The notes: generated by a model not told the origin, from the letters alone. A DNA stretch of 45,606 nucleotides from an uncultured Verrucomicrobiales bacterium (GCA_937916505.1 CALFSW010000509.1:1-45606), one strand, 5' to 3'. Shown: positions 27,060-36,597, counted from the first letter of the stretch. Program-made: numbers and translations.

Positions 27060-27891
27060 CGAGTTCGGGTGCGCATGCGAAGCGCACCCTGAATCCCACT
27101 GTCCCGAGGCCCCGTCCGACAAAGAGCTGGGAGTCTCCTTTTTTGAAGTGGCCGTAGATGAATTTTCGACCGAACTTCACTTTGACGGGTGAGTAGTCGA
27201 TGACCGGAACGCGGCATTGCCCGCCGTGCGTGTGTCCCGAGAGTTGGAGGTCGAGCTTCTGGGAAAGATGAAGTTCGTCGAAGGGATCGGGCTCGTGAAC
27301 AAGTGAGATGACCGGGTCATTTTTTCGGTGTCCTTTCCAGGCTTTCCCGGGATCGGGGCGTCCGCCCCAGATCGAGTCGAGCCCGTTGATGAAAATATTT
27401 TCTCCCTTCACGTGCAGGTTGGTTCCGGCATTTTGAAGGTAGGTCATTCCAGCTCCTTCGATTTCGTTGCGGAGCTGGAGGGTGCTGCAATGCCAGCGGT
27501 CGTGGTTTCCCGGGCTGGCAATGACTCCGTGTGGGGCGGAGATTCCTTTGAGTTTGCGACAGAGTTCGGGGAGGGAGGAGGGATTTTTTACGACGAAGTC
27601 TCCGGTGACCGCAATGAGATCGGGGTTTTCCCTGGCCAGGGCCTTGAGAAGTTTGGCGATCAATTTGTCATCGGAACCGGGCCGGTAGTGAATGTCGGTG
27701 AGTTGAGCGATGCGGAAACCATCGAGGGCTTTTGGCCAACGGGGAAGAGTGAGTTCCTTTCGCGTGACCGAGAGGAGATTGGGCTCGATGCCAGCAGCCC
27801 ATATCCCGGAGGGAATTCCGGTTCCAAGGATCCCGATGGCTGAACGCCGGGTGATTCGTTTGAGGTTGATTTTTTTTCGCTGGCTGGACAT
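27034..27891 (-). CDS. Metallophosphoesterase, YkuE-like, probable Tat substrate
   Basis: A 285-residue calcineurin-type phosphoesterase. The N-terminus [20 protein letters not shown] contains a twin arginine before a hydrophobic stretch, consistent with a Tat signal or anchor. The metal-binding motifs are all present: [24 protein letters not shown] and [13 protein letters not shown]. Homologues act on lipid-linked or nucleotide phosphates at the membrane, for example UDP-2,3-diacylglucosamine hydrolase-like enzymes, but the substrate is not readable. It is divergent from the deaminase gene by 29 bases and overlaps the 3' end of the YyaL-like gene. Confidence 0.87.
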   Translation of the reverse strand: MSSQRKKINLKRITRRSAIGILGTGIPSGIWAAGIEPNLLSVTRKELTLPRWPKALDGFRIAQLTDIHYRPGSDDKLIAKLLKALARENPDLIAVTGDFVVKNPSSLPELCRKLKGISAPHGVIASPGNHDRWHCSTLQLRNEIEGAGMTYLQNAGTNLHVKGENIFINGLDSIWGGRPDPGKAWKGHRKNDPVISLVHEPDPFDELHLSQKLDLQLSGHTHGGQCRVPVIDYSPVKVKFGRKFIYGHFKKGDSQLFVGRGLGTVGFRVRFACAPELVILTLRAS

Positions 27892-27920
27892 GGAAGAATA
27901 GGGGATTCATCATAGAACGA

Positions 27921-28346
27921 GTGAGCGAGTCCCGATTGTCTATTCCAGAATATGCGATGGCTTTGGCCGGGGTCGCGAGCCTTCGATCCGAGGATCCTTT
28001 TCGGAAAGTGGGGGCTGCCGCATTGGATTGGGACAACAGGGTGATTGCGACGGCCTACAATGGATTGGCGCCAGGTTTCGAGGCTCCCAAGGGATTTTGG
28101 GATGACCGGGGTGGAAGGCAGAAATTTATGCTCCATGCGGAGGTCAACCTATGCAGCTTGTTCAAGCGTGGCGAAGCCAAGCTGGTGGCAACCACTACGA
28201 TGCCGTGCACCCCGTGCATGCAGACGCTCTGTGCCTACGGCATCAAGGAAATTTACTACCGGGACGTCTACAAGGAGTCTGATGCTCCGGCGATCGCCAA
28301 GATCTACGGGATCAAACTGGAGCAGGTGGGAAATTTTCCCGTCTAG
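27921..28346 (+). CDS. dCMP deaminase-family cytidine deaminase
   Basis: A 141-residue zinc-dependent deaminase. The zinc site is HAEVNLC with TMPCTPCMQTLC, and the N-terminal substrate loop VGAAALDWDNRVIATAYNG matches the dCMP deaminase/ComEB group. It probably converts dCMP to dUMP for thymidylate synthesis. The start is GTG at 27921, reading SESRLSIPEYAM. It is divergent from the phosphoesterase and ends 3 bases from the convergent TPR gene. A specialised nucleotide or riboflavin-type substrate is less likely, given the size and motif spacing. Confidence 0.85.
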   Translation: MSESRLSIPEYAMALAGVASLRSEDPFRKVGAAALDWDNRVIATAYNGLAPGFEAPKGFWDDRGGRQKFMLHAEVNLCSLFKRGEAKLVATTTMPCTPCMQTLCAYGIKEIYYRDVYKESDAPAIAKIYGIKLEQVGNFPV

Positions 28347-28349
28347 GGG

Positions 28350-29204
28350 TTATTGGCCGTTGCCGCCGGTCGGTGAATTGACTTCGACCTCAAGGTCGCC
28401 GCCGTAGAAGCTCTTGATATAGCCGAACTCAATCAAGGTGTCCTGCCAGGGCGCGATCGTGTTTTGATTACGGAAGATCCGGCCAGCGCGGGACAGCCAG
28501 ACCTCGGCTTCGGCACCCCGGTCCGCAAAGTAGTCCATGGCAGCATTTCCATAGTAAAAGAGCGGGGAGTCATCGAGGAAGTCGGTTTTAGCCAGAATCG
28601 CTTTGGCTCCTTCAACGTCATCGGTTTTCAGCATGCAAAGAAGTTTTTTGAACTTGATCAAAGGAAGCATGGTCCCGAGGTTTTTGTCCTTTTCAGCTTC
28701 TTTGGCAAGCTCGCCGAGCTGTTTCAGGGACTCTGCCCAGTTTTCAGTGACAAATTCGATCTCGGCGAGATTGAAGCGGACGTTGAAGTTTCCCGGGTTG
28801 GCGGTGAGGGCTTTGGCGAAGGCGAGCCGCGCCTTCTCGAAGCTACGGAACTCGACGTAGCAAGCGCCCTCGAGATTGAGGCTGGCGGGGTTTTTGTCGT
28901 AGATTTCGTGAAGGTCATGAATCTCGTCAAGACATTCAAAGATTCTCTTCTGTTTGAAAAGGGTGTCGGCACGGAAGTAGTGCTCAAAGTATTTTTGGCT
29001 CTTCTCCTTGGAAAGGTTGTCGAGATCGATGGCAAATTGCGGTTTCTCAGCTTTCCGTGTGACGTCATCAGATGGGGCGGGAGCATCCCCCGATGGGGCG
29101 GTTTCGCCTCCGGTTGGCACCGGGGCTTCTTTGGCAGGTTCAGGGACACTCTGGCCGGGAGCCAGAAGGGTTAAAGCGAAGAGGGGTGCGAAGAGGTTTC
29201 TCAT
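28350..29204 (-). CDS. Exported tetratricopeptide-repeat protein
   Basis: A 284-residue protein with a signal peptide (LFAPLFALTLLAPGQS) and a Pro/Ala/Asp-rich segment (about 20-50), followed by TPR helices (about 60-250), for example LEGACYVEFRSFEKARLAFA and FNLAEIEFVTENWAESLKQL. It ends with a hydrophilic tail. It probably acts as a periplasmic scaffold, but the partner is unknown. It is the last gene of the scpA-nadD run, 54 bases after nadD, and meets the deaminase gene tail to tail. Confidence 0.82.
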   Translation of the reverse strand: MRNLFAPLFALTLLAPGQSVPEPAKEAPVPTGGETAPSGDAPAPSDDVTRKAEKPQFAIDLDNLSKEKSQKYFEHYFRADTLFKQKRIFECLDEIHDLHEIYDKNPASLNLEGACYVEFRSFEKARLAFAKALTANPGNFNVRFNLAEIEFVTENWAESLKQLGELAKEAEKDKNLGTMLPLIKFKKLLCMLKTDDVEGAKAILAKTDFLDDSPLFYYGNAAMDYFADRGAEAEVWLSRAGRIFRNQNTIAPWQDTLIEFGYIKSFYGGDLEVEVNSPTGGNGQ

Positions 29205-29258
29205 GGGAAAAGAGGTCTTGATGTGTGGACGTTAGTGAATTGTGACTCTGTAGGCAAG

Positions 29259-29858
29259 TCAGCGAATCCGGGAATAGAGATCTTTTTCGGAAATATAGGA
29301 TTTTACGGATGATGGGAGCCAATTGGGCGGATGCCCCTTCGCCAAATCTTCACGAATTTTTGAGGCGGAGGCGGGATGGTTCCCTTCGATAAAGTGGGCT
29401 TCATAGCCCTCGCGGGATTCCGGTTGTTTCCCCCTGCCTACGACGATGAATTCAACCTCCTTCGCCAGTTTTTCAATGTCTTTCCAGCGGGGAAGTGATT
29501 CCCACTGATCGTAACCGATCAGGAGAAAACGACGGGAATTGGCGGGAAATTTGTCCCGAAAATGGGCCACGGTTTCCGAAGTATAAGATGGGGGAGGCTT
29601 TTTTAATTCGTAGTCCTCCACCATGGCCCATGGAGAATCCGAGGTGGCAAGTTTGAGCATATGGAGACGGTCGTCATCACTGGCACCGGGAGCTTCGGTT
29701 TTGTGCGGGGATCTTCGACAGGGGATAAAGAGAACATGATTGAGGCTGAGGGCCTCGACGGCCTTTCCTGCAACATCCAGATGCCCTTCGTGAATGGGGT
29801 CAAAAGTCCCACCGAAAAAGGCGATATGACGGGAGTCGGCCATCAGCGGGTGGGACAT
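29259..29858 (-). CDS. nadD: Nicotinate-nucleotide adenylyltransferase NadD
   Basis: NadD transfers AMP from ATP to nicotinate mononucleotide in NAD synthesis. The 199-residue protein has the nucleotidyltransferase motif FFGGTFDPIHEGHLDVA, the substrate loop IPCRRSPHK, LLIGYDQWESLPRWKD, and IREDLAKGHPPNWLPSSVKSY in place of the usual ISSTxIR region. ATG at 29858 overlaps the scpA stop by one base (TGATG), which indicates coupling; a second ATG at residue 6 is also possible. The scpA-nadD pairing has no known functional basis here. Confidence 0.92.
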   Translation of the reverse strand: MSHPLMADSRHIAFFGGTFDPIHEGHLDVAGKAVEALSLNHVLFIPCRRSPHKTEAPGASDDDRLHMLKLATSDSPWAMVEDYELKKPPPSYTSETVAHFRDKFPANSRRFLLIGYDQWESLPRWKDIEKLAKEVEFIVVGRGKQPESREGYEAHFIEGNHPASASKIREDLAKGHPPNWLPSSVKSYISEKDLYSRIR

Positions 29859-30607
29859 CAGTCGGCCGAAGTCCGTTCAATATTGATCTCACCGAGGAGA
29901 CCGGTTTGACGGGCTTTGAACTGATTCATCTTCATAAGTTCAAGCAGGGCAAGAAAAATGACGATGACTTCGACCTTTGAGGTTGCCTTCTCAAAGAGAT
30001 TCTGCAGGGACATCGATTGCCCGGGGGCGATCTCATTCATGAGATATTCGATCTTGTCACTGACGGTGAAGCGGTCGTCAACGATATCCCCGAAGTCTCT
30101 GGCCTCGTCGAAGCGCTTGAGGACATTTTGAAAAGCCCGGATGAGATCAAAGATGGAGGCCTCGGCAAGCGGAACAGGCTCCTCGTCAACAGGCTTGTTT
30201 TCCTTGAGCGGAACGTTCGCGAAGATTTGTTCTTGTTCGACTTCACGGCGATGAAGGAATCCAGCCGCGTCTTTGAACTTTTTGTATTCGATGAGTTGCC
30301 GGATCAGCTCCCAGCGGGGGTCATCTTCTTCGGCGTCCTCCTCGGGAGGTTGTTCTCGCTTCGGGAGAAGGGTGCGACTCTTGATATACATCAAATTAGC
30401 AGCCATGGAAATGAACTCGGAGGCGAGGTCAATATTGAGGAGCTTAAAAGTTTCGATGTAATCGAGATACTGGGTGGTGACCCTCTCGAGCGAAATGTCG
30501 TAAATATCCACCTCGTCTTTTTTGATGAGATACAAGAGCAAGTCGAGGGGGCCTTCGAAAATTTCCAGGCTGACCTTGTAATCGGCGGATTCCACGGTGG
30601 GAGGCAT
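29858..30607 (-). CDS. scpA: Segregation and condensation protein A (ScpA)
   Basis: ScpA is the kleisin subunit that, with SMC and ScpB, condenses and segregates the chromosome. The 249-residue protein has the diagnostic N-terminus FEGPLDLLLYLIKKDEVDIY, then ASEFISMAANLMYIKSRTLL, an acidic linker (REQPPEEDAEEDD), and a C-terminal winged helix (SKVEVIVIFLALLELMKMNQ). No scpB is adjacent. It heads a minus-strand operon with nadD and the TPR gene, divergent from the AsmA-like gene across 238 bases. Confidence 0.94.
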   Translation of the reverse strand: MPPTVESADYKVSLEIFEGPLDLLLYLIKKDEVDIYDISLERVTTQYLDYIETFKLLNIDLASEFISMAANLMYIKSRTLLPKREQPPEEDAEEDDPRWELIRQLIEYKKFKDAAGFLHRREVEQEQIFANVPLKENKPVDEEPVPLAEASIFDLIRAFQNVLKRFDEARDFGDIVDDRFTVSDKIEYLMNEIAPGQSMSLQNLFEKATSKVEVIVIFLALLELMKMNQFKARQTGLLGEINIERTSAD

Positions 30608-30845
30608 ATCGGGAACGGTTGGCTCGTGCGAGGGAAATACTGTTCCCGGAGATGATTATTTGGGATGGCATATATCGCGGAGTGAGACTAGCATCCCGTC
30701 TGTGCAACATCCAGTCGATCAACAACGCCTGAGTCATTATCAAAACCGAATTTCCGATTGGATTGGGAATCAGGGCATCTTGTTCCAAATGCGGTATGCC
30801 AAGACGATTGGATCCCGGTCGTTGTTTAAGAACATTGGGAGTCTG

Positions 30846-32363
30846 ATGGTGAGACTTCTCATCGTATTGGCTGTGGTCGCGGGATTGGGATATTTGCTTT
30901 TGAAGCGGCATTTTTCGAGCGAAGGATATCAGGAAAAAATTACGGAGCTGGTGGCTGAGTCCGTCGGAGCCGGGGAAATCGAGATGAAGGGATTTTCGAG
31001 ACAGCAGGGGAGCGGCGGCTATCGGGATTTGGAGATAACGGGGGGGGAGAGCAGCTTCTTTTCCAATGCAAAATTTGACGGACTCAGCGCTCCATTTTCC
31101 TTTCTGGCCGGGGTGACGGAAGATTGGACTCCGGATACACTGAAAATCGAAAGTGCGAATGTGAGCTTAAAGGCAGGAGGCACGGAAGAAGAAATGTCGG
31201 CAGCCTTCTCCCGTGTTCTTGAGAGTTTGGGTGGGAAAGGGCTCACCCTGATCCGAATTGAAGATTTAAGCTGCGATTGGGGATACTCCAAGCTGACTTT
31301 TGGCCGGATCGAGAATACCGATTTTAGGGCGATTCTGGAAAATGGCAGGTGGAAGGTTACCTTTCAGGGAGGGCGATTCCGGCAAAATTGGTTGGCTGAC
31401 TTCACCATAGAAGAAGCCAGCTTGTTTGTGGATGAAAACGGGATCGAGGTGGAATCGCTTTCACTCCTCCTTGAGGCAGGCCGTTTGAATCTGTCCGGCA
31501 AGGTGAGCGGCCCGATCGAAATGCCGGAGTTCGATCTGAAGGGGGACTTCAGCAACCTGCCTCTTGAAAAGCTGATCAAGGTTGATGGCGTGGATACCCG
31601 GGATTATCTCGAAGGGAGGATTTCCGGAAACCTCGCGATCCGTGGATCTACGAATCGTCGTATTAAGATCTCGGGAGAGGCTTCGTTGCAAGAGGAGGAT
31701 CTCATCACAATTCGTGAACGGTGGCCCCTTTTGAAGGCGATTTCGATCATTGATAACGAGCGTAGTTATCGCCGGATTAATTTCACGGAAGGGTCGTTTG
31801 GTTTTTCTTCGGAAGGAGGGGGCGTGGAGGTCCGGGATATCAAGCTTCTTGCAAAGGATACGGCAAGACTGGAGGGGGGCTTTTCAACCAAGTTGCCCAC
31901 CCAGCAAGAGGCCGCAGACAGATTGGGAATTATTCTGACCGACAAATTTTCTGACGCGCTTACCGATACATCTGCTGCACAAAAAATGGAGGATGACCGC
32001 TTTAGTCTCACGGAGGCTGCGGGAGGAGGGCGCCGGGTTGATGATATTGATCTTGAGAATACCCTCACCAAAGATCTTTCCGAAGCTGATAGAAAACAGC
32101 TGAGTGCGAAAGCGCTGGAGGGACTTCGATTGAAGGAGGAGATGAAAATCCACCGAATCAACGGGCAGCTGAAGCTCGCCGTCCCGAAATCGGCATTCCG
32201 GGATAACAAAAATCTCTCGATTCTTTACCCTGTCGATTCCAATGGCTGGCGTTGGATCTCGATGGAATTAGATACGATCTTTACCGAAATTAGTCAGGTG
32301 GCCAATGACAGGATACTTGACCAGGGTCGGAGCCGTAATCTCGAGGAGTTGAGGGGGAATTAG
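30846..32363 (+). CDS. AsmA-like membrane-anchored protein of unknown function
   Basis: A 505-residue protein with one N-terminal membrane segment (LLIVLAVVAGLGYLLL) followed by a long beta-rich body. Stretches such as FDGLSAPFSFLAG, LEGRISGNLAIRGSTNRRI and VRDIKLLAKDTARLEGGFS resemble the repeat style of AsmA/TamB-family envelope proteins, which carry or bridge lipid between membranes. The similarity is by pattern only. ATG at 30846 is used because GGGAG lies 5-6 bases upstream and the membrane segment starts at once; the ATG at 30789 would add 19 residues. It ends 7 bases from metF. Confidence 0.65.
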   Translation: MVRLLIVLAVVAGLGYLLLKRHFSSEGYQEKITELVAESVGAGEIEMKGFSRQQGSGGYRDLEITGGESSFFSNAKFDGLSAPFSFLAGVTEDWTPDTLKIESANVSLKAGGTEEEMSAAFSRVLESLGGKGLTLIRIEDLSCDWGYSKLTFGRIENTDFRAILENGRWKVTFQGGRFRQNWLADFTIEEASLFVDENGIEVESLSLLLEAGRLNLSGKVSGPIEMPEFDLKGDFSNLPLEKLIKVDGVDTRDYLEGRISGNLAIRGSTNRRIKISGEASLQEEDLITIRERWPLLKAISIIDNERSYRRINFTEGSFGFSSEGGGVEVRDIKLLAKDTARLEGGFSTKLPTQQEAADRLGIILTDKFSDALTDTSAAQKMEDDRFSLTEAAGGGRRVDDIDLENTLTKDLSEADRKQLSAKALEGLRLKEEMKIHRINGQLKLAVPKSAFRDNKNLSILYPVDSNGWRWISMELDTIFTEISQVANDRILDQGRSRNLEELRGN

Positions 32364-32370
32364 CCCTCCG

Positions 32371-33240
32371 CTAGAATGTGAGTTCTGAAGCGATTTGTCT
32401 GGTAGCACTACTTTTGTTCAGTGTGTAGAGGTGGAGGCCGGAGACACCTCCATCGATCAGTTCCTGACATTGGGCGGTGGCATATTCGATGCCGGCCTGT
32501 CGAATTGCCTCCGCTTGCGTGCCGGCTTCGGCAAGAGTTTTAAGGAGAGTGGCAGGGAAGCGGCTTCCGGCGGCGAGGTCGGCCATTCGCTTCATTCCCG
32601 ACAGCGTGGTAATCGGCATGATCCCGGCAACGATTGGAAGATCAATACCTGTGATGAGGCAACGCTCCCGGTAATCAAAAAAGTCATGATTGTCGAAGAA
32701 GAGCTGGGTGCAAATGTAGTCGGCGCCTGCATCGACCTTTGCCTTGAAGTGATCCATTTCGATGAGCCGATTCTGGGTGGCGGGATGTCCTTCGGGGAAT
32801 CCCGCGACTCCGATTTCGAAGGGATGGGCGTGTTTTTTGATGAAATTGACGAGGTCGCTGGCGTAGCGGAAGCGATCTTGGCTCCGGTCATAGTTTGGTT
32901 GGTCTCGTGGGGGATCCCCCCGAAGGGCAAGGATGGTGCCAACATTGTCCTCCGCGTAGCCATCCAGGATCTCGGTCATTTCGCCCTCGGTGTGTCCGAT
33001 ACATGTCAAATGCGGGATTGTAGGGACACACGTTTCAGAGATGATGCGTTGGACCACCTCCCGGGTCCTTTCCTGGGTTGTGCCTCCCGCCCCATAGGTG
33101 ACGCTGACAAAGGCAGGGTCAAGCTTCCCCAGTTCATGAACCGTATCTAAAAGTTCTTCGGACCCCTTGTCATTCTTGGGTGGGAAAAATTCAAATGAGA
33201 GAGTCGGGCGTTCGAGACGCAATGATGAGAGAATAGCCAT
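32371..33240 (-). CDS. metF: 5,10-methylenetetrahydrofolate reductase
   Basis: MetF reduces methylene-THF to methyl-THF with FAD, feeding methionine synthesis. The 289-residue barrel enzyme has LSFEFFPPKND, FVSVTYGAGGTTQERT, HLTCIGHT, ILALRGDPP, GVAGFPEGHP and TQLFFDNHDFFDY, all family hallmarks with the flavin-contacting residues. Length is normal. It is divergent from the EF-hand gene by 108 bases. No SAM or SAH riboswitch pattern was recognised in that gap. Confidence 0.96.
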   Translation of the reverse strand: MAILSSLRLERPTLSFEFFPPKNDKGSEELLDTVHELGKLDPAFVSVTYGAGGTTQERTREVVQRIISETCVPTIPHLTCIGHTEGEMTEILDGYAEDNVGTILALRGDPPRDQPNYDRSQDRFRYASDLVNFIKKHAHPFEIGVAGFPEGHPATQNRLIEMDHFKAKVDAGADYICTQLFFDNHDFFDYRERCLITGIDLPIVAGIMPITTLSGMKRMADLAAGSRFPATLLKTLAEAGTQAEAIRQAGIEYATAQCQELIDGGVSGLHLYTLNKSSATRQIASELTF

Positions 33241-33348
33241 CGGGGGCGAAGTTTAAGTCTTTCGAAAGAGCAGTCTACGGAAAACCGGTGATTTTTATGC
33301 AACCTTGGCTTGGTTTAATGGTTAAATCGGCCAACGACATAAGTTCTG

Positions 33349-34068
33349 ATGAAGCATTTCCTGACTATTTTTTCTTTATGGGCACTTTTGTCATCAGCCT
33401 GTGCTCAACCTGTCCCTTCCGGAAAACGTGGGAAAGAAAAACGACATGGCCCTCCAAAGCCTGGTGAATTTCTCAAGGCCTTCGATCTCGATCATGATGG
33501 GAAGGTGTCGAAGGTGGAGTTCGACTCGGGCGAACGGACGTCAAGATTGGCGCCGGAAGCCCGCGGAAAGCTTTTCGCTCGATTGGACAAGGATCAGGAT
33601 GGATTTATCACGCCAAAGGAATTGGCTTCTCCCGATCGCGATCATTCCATGTCAAAAGCCGATCTCAACAAGGATGGCCGTATCAGCAAGGAGGAATTTT
33701 CCAAACATCCTCCATTTGAAAAAATCCCGGTTGAGCGTCGGGATAAAATGTTCAAGCGATTCGATCATAACTCTGATGGATTTATCGATCGTAAAGACGG
33801 CCGCCACGGAGCGGGGAGAATGGGGCCTCGAGGCGAGAAATATCCTCGATTGAGACTTAATGATCTGGACTTGGACAAAAGCGGAGCGCTTTCGTGGGAG
33901 GAGTTTCGAAAGTCGCCGTCACTGCAGAATCTTTCCAAAGAAGAACGTCGTAAGGCGTTTCAAAAGTTTGATGCCAACAAAGATGATGAACTTTCCTCAA
34001 AGGAGCTCAGATCACCTTTTGAAAGAGGGCCCGGAAAAGGCCCCAGGAAGCCGGCTTCTAAAAAATAA
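33349..34068 (+). CDS. Exported protein with six EF-hand loops
   Basis: A 239-residue protein with a signal peptide (HFLTIFSLWALLSSACAQ; Cys 18 could be a weak lipobox). Six EF-hand-like 12-residue loops follow: DLDHDGKVSKVE (46), DKDQDGFITPKE (80), DLNKDGRISKEE (105), DHNSDGFIDRKD (139), DLDKSGALSWEE (174) and DANKDDELSSKE (208). The first three are canonical calcium ligand sets; the fourth ends in Asp instead of Glu. It should bind calcium outside the cytoplasm, but no catalytic domain is attached. It overlaps the convergent barrel gene by 11 bases. Confidence 0.9.
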   Translation: MKHFLTIFSLWALLSSACAQPVPSGKRGKEKRHGPPKPGEFLKAFDLDHDGKVSKVEFDSGERTSRLAPEARGKLFARLDKDQDGFITPKELASPDRDHSMSKADLNKDGRISKEEFSKHPPFEKIPVERRDKMFKRFDHNSDGFIDRKDGRHGAGRMGPRGEKYPRLRLNDLDLDKSGALSWEEFRKSPSLQNLSKEERRKAFQKFDANKDDELSSKELRSPFERGPGKGPRKPASKK

Positions 34069-34759
34069 CCTCAAACCAAAATCCTCCGTAGGCGATGTCA
34101 CTGGGATTTTCGTCGTGCAGTTGGAAGCTGGTTCCAATGAAGGGGGTGAAGGAAACTTGGTCCGATAAGGCGTAGGTAAAGGCGACGCGGGTGTAGAAGT
34201 CATTCAAGCCGTCTCGATCAAAGTAGTCGGAAACGTAGCTGAGCCCTCCCTTAACGGTGACAAAGGATTTGTCGGAAATGATGCGGCTCCATTCGAGTTC
34301 GCTTTCAAGGTAGATGCCGTTTTCACCGAAGTCGAAATTGAGTGCATTTCGCCAACGCCAGTCATCGTTGATCGTGTAGGCACTGGAAAAGCCGAGGTCC
34401 AGCCCGCTCTCGAGAATGCTGTCATCGCGATCCCGATAAGTGAGTGATGATCCAACCGTCAGCTTTTTCGAAAAAGAGTGACTGAGTTCCAGGTAGCCGG
34501 TCGTCTCGGAAAAATCGCCGTTACTTTCGGCCAAATGGGAAAGGCCAAGGTGCACCGAGGTGTTATCGGACAAAGTAATCTCAGCTTCCAACTGAAAATC
34601 GAGTGAGCTTTTGGCCAATTCGAACCCCCGGTGAACGTAGTCAGTCCGGATCCCGGTCACCGCTTCGATTCCGAGAGGGATTGCGGTATCAACCTCGGCC
34701 TGAAGTAGAGCCGGGGAGGCGGCAAAAAAAACCCCGCCAAGTCCTGCCAACATTTTCAT
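34058..34759 (-). CDS. Predicted outer-membrane beta-barrel protein
   Basis: A 233-residue exported protein. After a signal peptide (MLAGLGGVFFAASPALLQAE) it shows alternating amphipathic strands and ends in GGFWFEVIF, with the terminal Phe typical of Gram-negative barrels. The start of the mature part (VTGIRTDYVHRGFELAKS) resembles the putative porin family whose members share a SxYxxRG motif. Function is unknown; a porin or lipid-handling barrel is possible. ATG at 34759 is chosen because the longer frame adds unrelated residues and overlaps aspS. It follows aspS by 38 bases on the same strand. Confidence 0.72.
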   Translation of the reverse strand: MKMLAGLGGVFFAASPALLQAEVDTAIPLGIEAVTGIRTDYVHRGFELAKSSLDFQLEAEITLSDNTSVHLGLSHLAESNGDFSETTGYLELSHSFSKKLTVGSSLTYRDRDDSILESGLDLGFSSAYTINDDWRWRNALNFDFGENGIYLESELEWSRIISDKSFVTVKGGLSYVSDYFDRDGLNDFYTRVAFTYALSDQVSFTPFIGTSFQLHDENPSDIAYGGFWFEVIF

Positions 34760-34797
34760 GGCGGGACTGTGCGGGATTGCTTGAATGGGGTCAAACT

Positions 34798-36597
34798 TTA
34801 CTCGGCCTTTGGCTTTTCGACGTAGGTCGATTTGATCCGAAGGTCGCGCAGGGCGGTCGCGGTTGCGGTGCCCGGGCTGGAGGTCATGATTTCGGCTCCC
34901 TTGTTGTTTTTCGGGAAGGCGATGACTTCGCGGATGGAGTCTTCCTTGCAAGCCAACATGACGACCCGGTCGAGGCCGAGGGCGATCCCGCCGTGAGGAG
35001 GAGCGCCGAATTTGAAGGCTTCGAGAATGTGGGCAAACTCGGTGTTCGCTTCTTCGTCGCTAATGCCGAGAGCCTTGAACATGGAGCTTTGGAGCTCGGC
35101 TTCGTGGATCCGAATTGACCCTCCGCCAAGTTCGTGACCGTTCAGGACGACGTCATAAGCCTGTGCGCGGAGCCCATCGAGGTCTCCACTGCGCAGTTTG
35201 TCTTCGTCTTCTTTGAGAGGACGGGTGAAGGGGTGGTGGACGGCAACATAGCGGCCTTCCTCATCGTCAAAGGCAAGGAGGGGGAATTCGGTGACCCAGA
35301 GGAAATCGAGGTCGTCATTTCCTTCGAGTAGTTTTTGCAAAGAGGCCACTTCCAGGCGGATGCGGCCGAGGACATCACAAGCGGGCTCCCACTGGTCGGC
35401 GGCGAAAAGAACAAGGTCGCCGGGTTCGATGTTGAGCTTGGTGCGAAGGGCTTCGATTTCGGCATCGGTCATGCGCTTGACGAAAGGTGAGCGCCAGGTT
35501 GAGCGATCGGTGTCGCGGGCCTGGATGTAAGCGAGGCCTTTGGCTCCGGCCTCCTGGGCAAGCTTGGTGAGCTTGTCGATTTGGCCGACGGAGATGCCCG
35601 CAAAGCCTTTGGCGTTAATCGCTTTCACCACGCCGCCGTTGGCGACGGTGCCGGAGAAGACACGGAATTCGCAGTCCTTGAGGTCTTCGGTGAGGTCAAC
35701 CATCTCCATCCCGATACGACGCTCGGGCTTGTCGGAACCGAATTTGTTCATGGCGTCGTGCCAAGTGAGGCGCTCGAACGGAATCGGGACTTTGACGCCA
35801 CGTGCTTCTTCGAACATCGAAGAAAGCATGCCTTCGACGAGGCCGATGATGTCGTCTTGATCGACAAAGGAAGCCTCGATATCGATTTGTGAAAACTCCG
35901 GCTGACGATCGGCGCGCAGGTCTTCGTCGCGGAAGCAGCGGGCGACCTGGAAATATTTTTCGACACCAGCGACCATGAGCATCTGCTTGTATTGCTGGGG
36001 TGCCTGGGGAAGAGCATAGAATTTTCCGGGGTTGATGCGGCTTGGCACGAGGAAGTCACGAGCACCTTCCGGAGTGGCCTTGGAAAGGATGGGCGTCTCT
36101 ACTTCGATGAAGCCATCGTCCGAAAGGTAGTCACGGGCGGCTTTCGTGATGAGGTGGCGCTGGCGGAGGTTATTCGTAAGACGCGGGCGGCGAAGGTCAA
36201 GGTAACGGTGCTTCAGGCGGAGGTCTTCGTTGGAAAGCTCCTTGTCGAGCTGGAAGGGCAGGACCTCGGCTTTATTGACGATGGTGAGTTTTGACGCGAC
36301 GACTTCGACTTCCCCGGTTTCGAGGTTTTCGTTTTTGGTGTCGATGTCGTCGGTTTTGAGCCGCTCTTCCACTTTTCCCGTGACTTGAACGACGTCTTCG
36401 GAGCGGAGCTTATGAGAGGCTTCGGCGGCCTCCGGGGAGACTTCGGCACGGAAGACGCACTGGGTGATTCCTTCGCGATCGCGAAGGTCGATAAAGATCA
36501 CGCCTCCTTGGTCGCGGACGCTATTCACCCACCCGATGAGGGTGACGGTTTCTCCGATGTGTCCGGGGCGGATTTCGTTGCAGTGGTGTGTTCTCAT
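34798..36597 (-). CDS. aspS: Aspartyl-tRNA synthetase
   Basis: AspS charges tRNA with aspartate. The 599-residue bacterial-type enzyme has an OB-fold anticodon domain (LIGWVNSVRDQGG, IFIDLRDREGITQ), the class II core (ATPEGARDFLVPSR, CFRDEDLRADRQPEFSQID), the bacterial GAD insertion (about 275-420), and motif 3 (GIALGLDRVVMLACKEDSIR). Residue 30 is Gln where E. coli has Leu and some non-discriminating enzymes have His, so specificity for Asp alone is undecided. Its ATG overlaps the hisS stop (ATGA), so the two synthetases are translationally coupled. Confidence 0.95.
   Translation of the reverse strand: MRTHHCNEIRPGHIGETVTLIGWVNSVRDQGGVIFIDLRDREGITQCVFRAEVSPEAAEASHKLRSEDVVQVTGKVEERLKTDDIDTKNENLETGEVEVVASKLTIVNKAEVLPFQLDKELSNEDLRLKHRYLDLRRPRLTNNLRQRHLITKAARDYLSDDGFIEVETPILSKATPEGARDFLVPSRINPGKFYALPQAPQQYKQMLMVAGVEKYFQVARCFRDEDLRADRQPEFSQIDIEASFVDQDDIIGLVEGMLSSMFEEARGVKVPIPFERLTWHDAMNKFGSDKPERRIGMEMVDLTEDLKDCEFRVFSGTVANGGVVKAINAKGFAGISVGQIDKLTKLAQEAGAKGLAYIQARDTDRSTWRSPFVKRMTDAEIEALRTKLNIEPGDLVLFAADQWEPACDVLGRIRLEVASLQKLLEGNDDLDFLWVTEFPLLAFDDEEGRYVAVHHPFTRPLKEDEDKLRSGDLDGLRAQAYDVVLNGHELGGGSIRIHEAELQSSMFKALGISDEEANTEFAHILEAFKFGAPPHGGIALGLDRVVMLACKEDSIREVIAFPKNNKGAEIMTSSPGTATATALRDLRIKSTYVEKPKAE

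Noticed and set aside
33241-33348. Possible SAM or SAH riboswitch ahead of metF
   Set aside because: No recognised conserved core or pairing was found in the 108-base gap.
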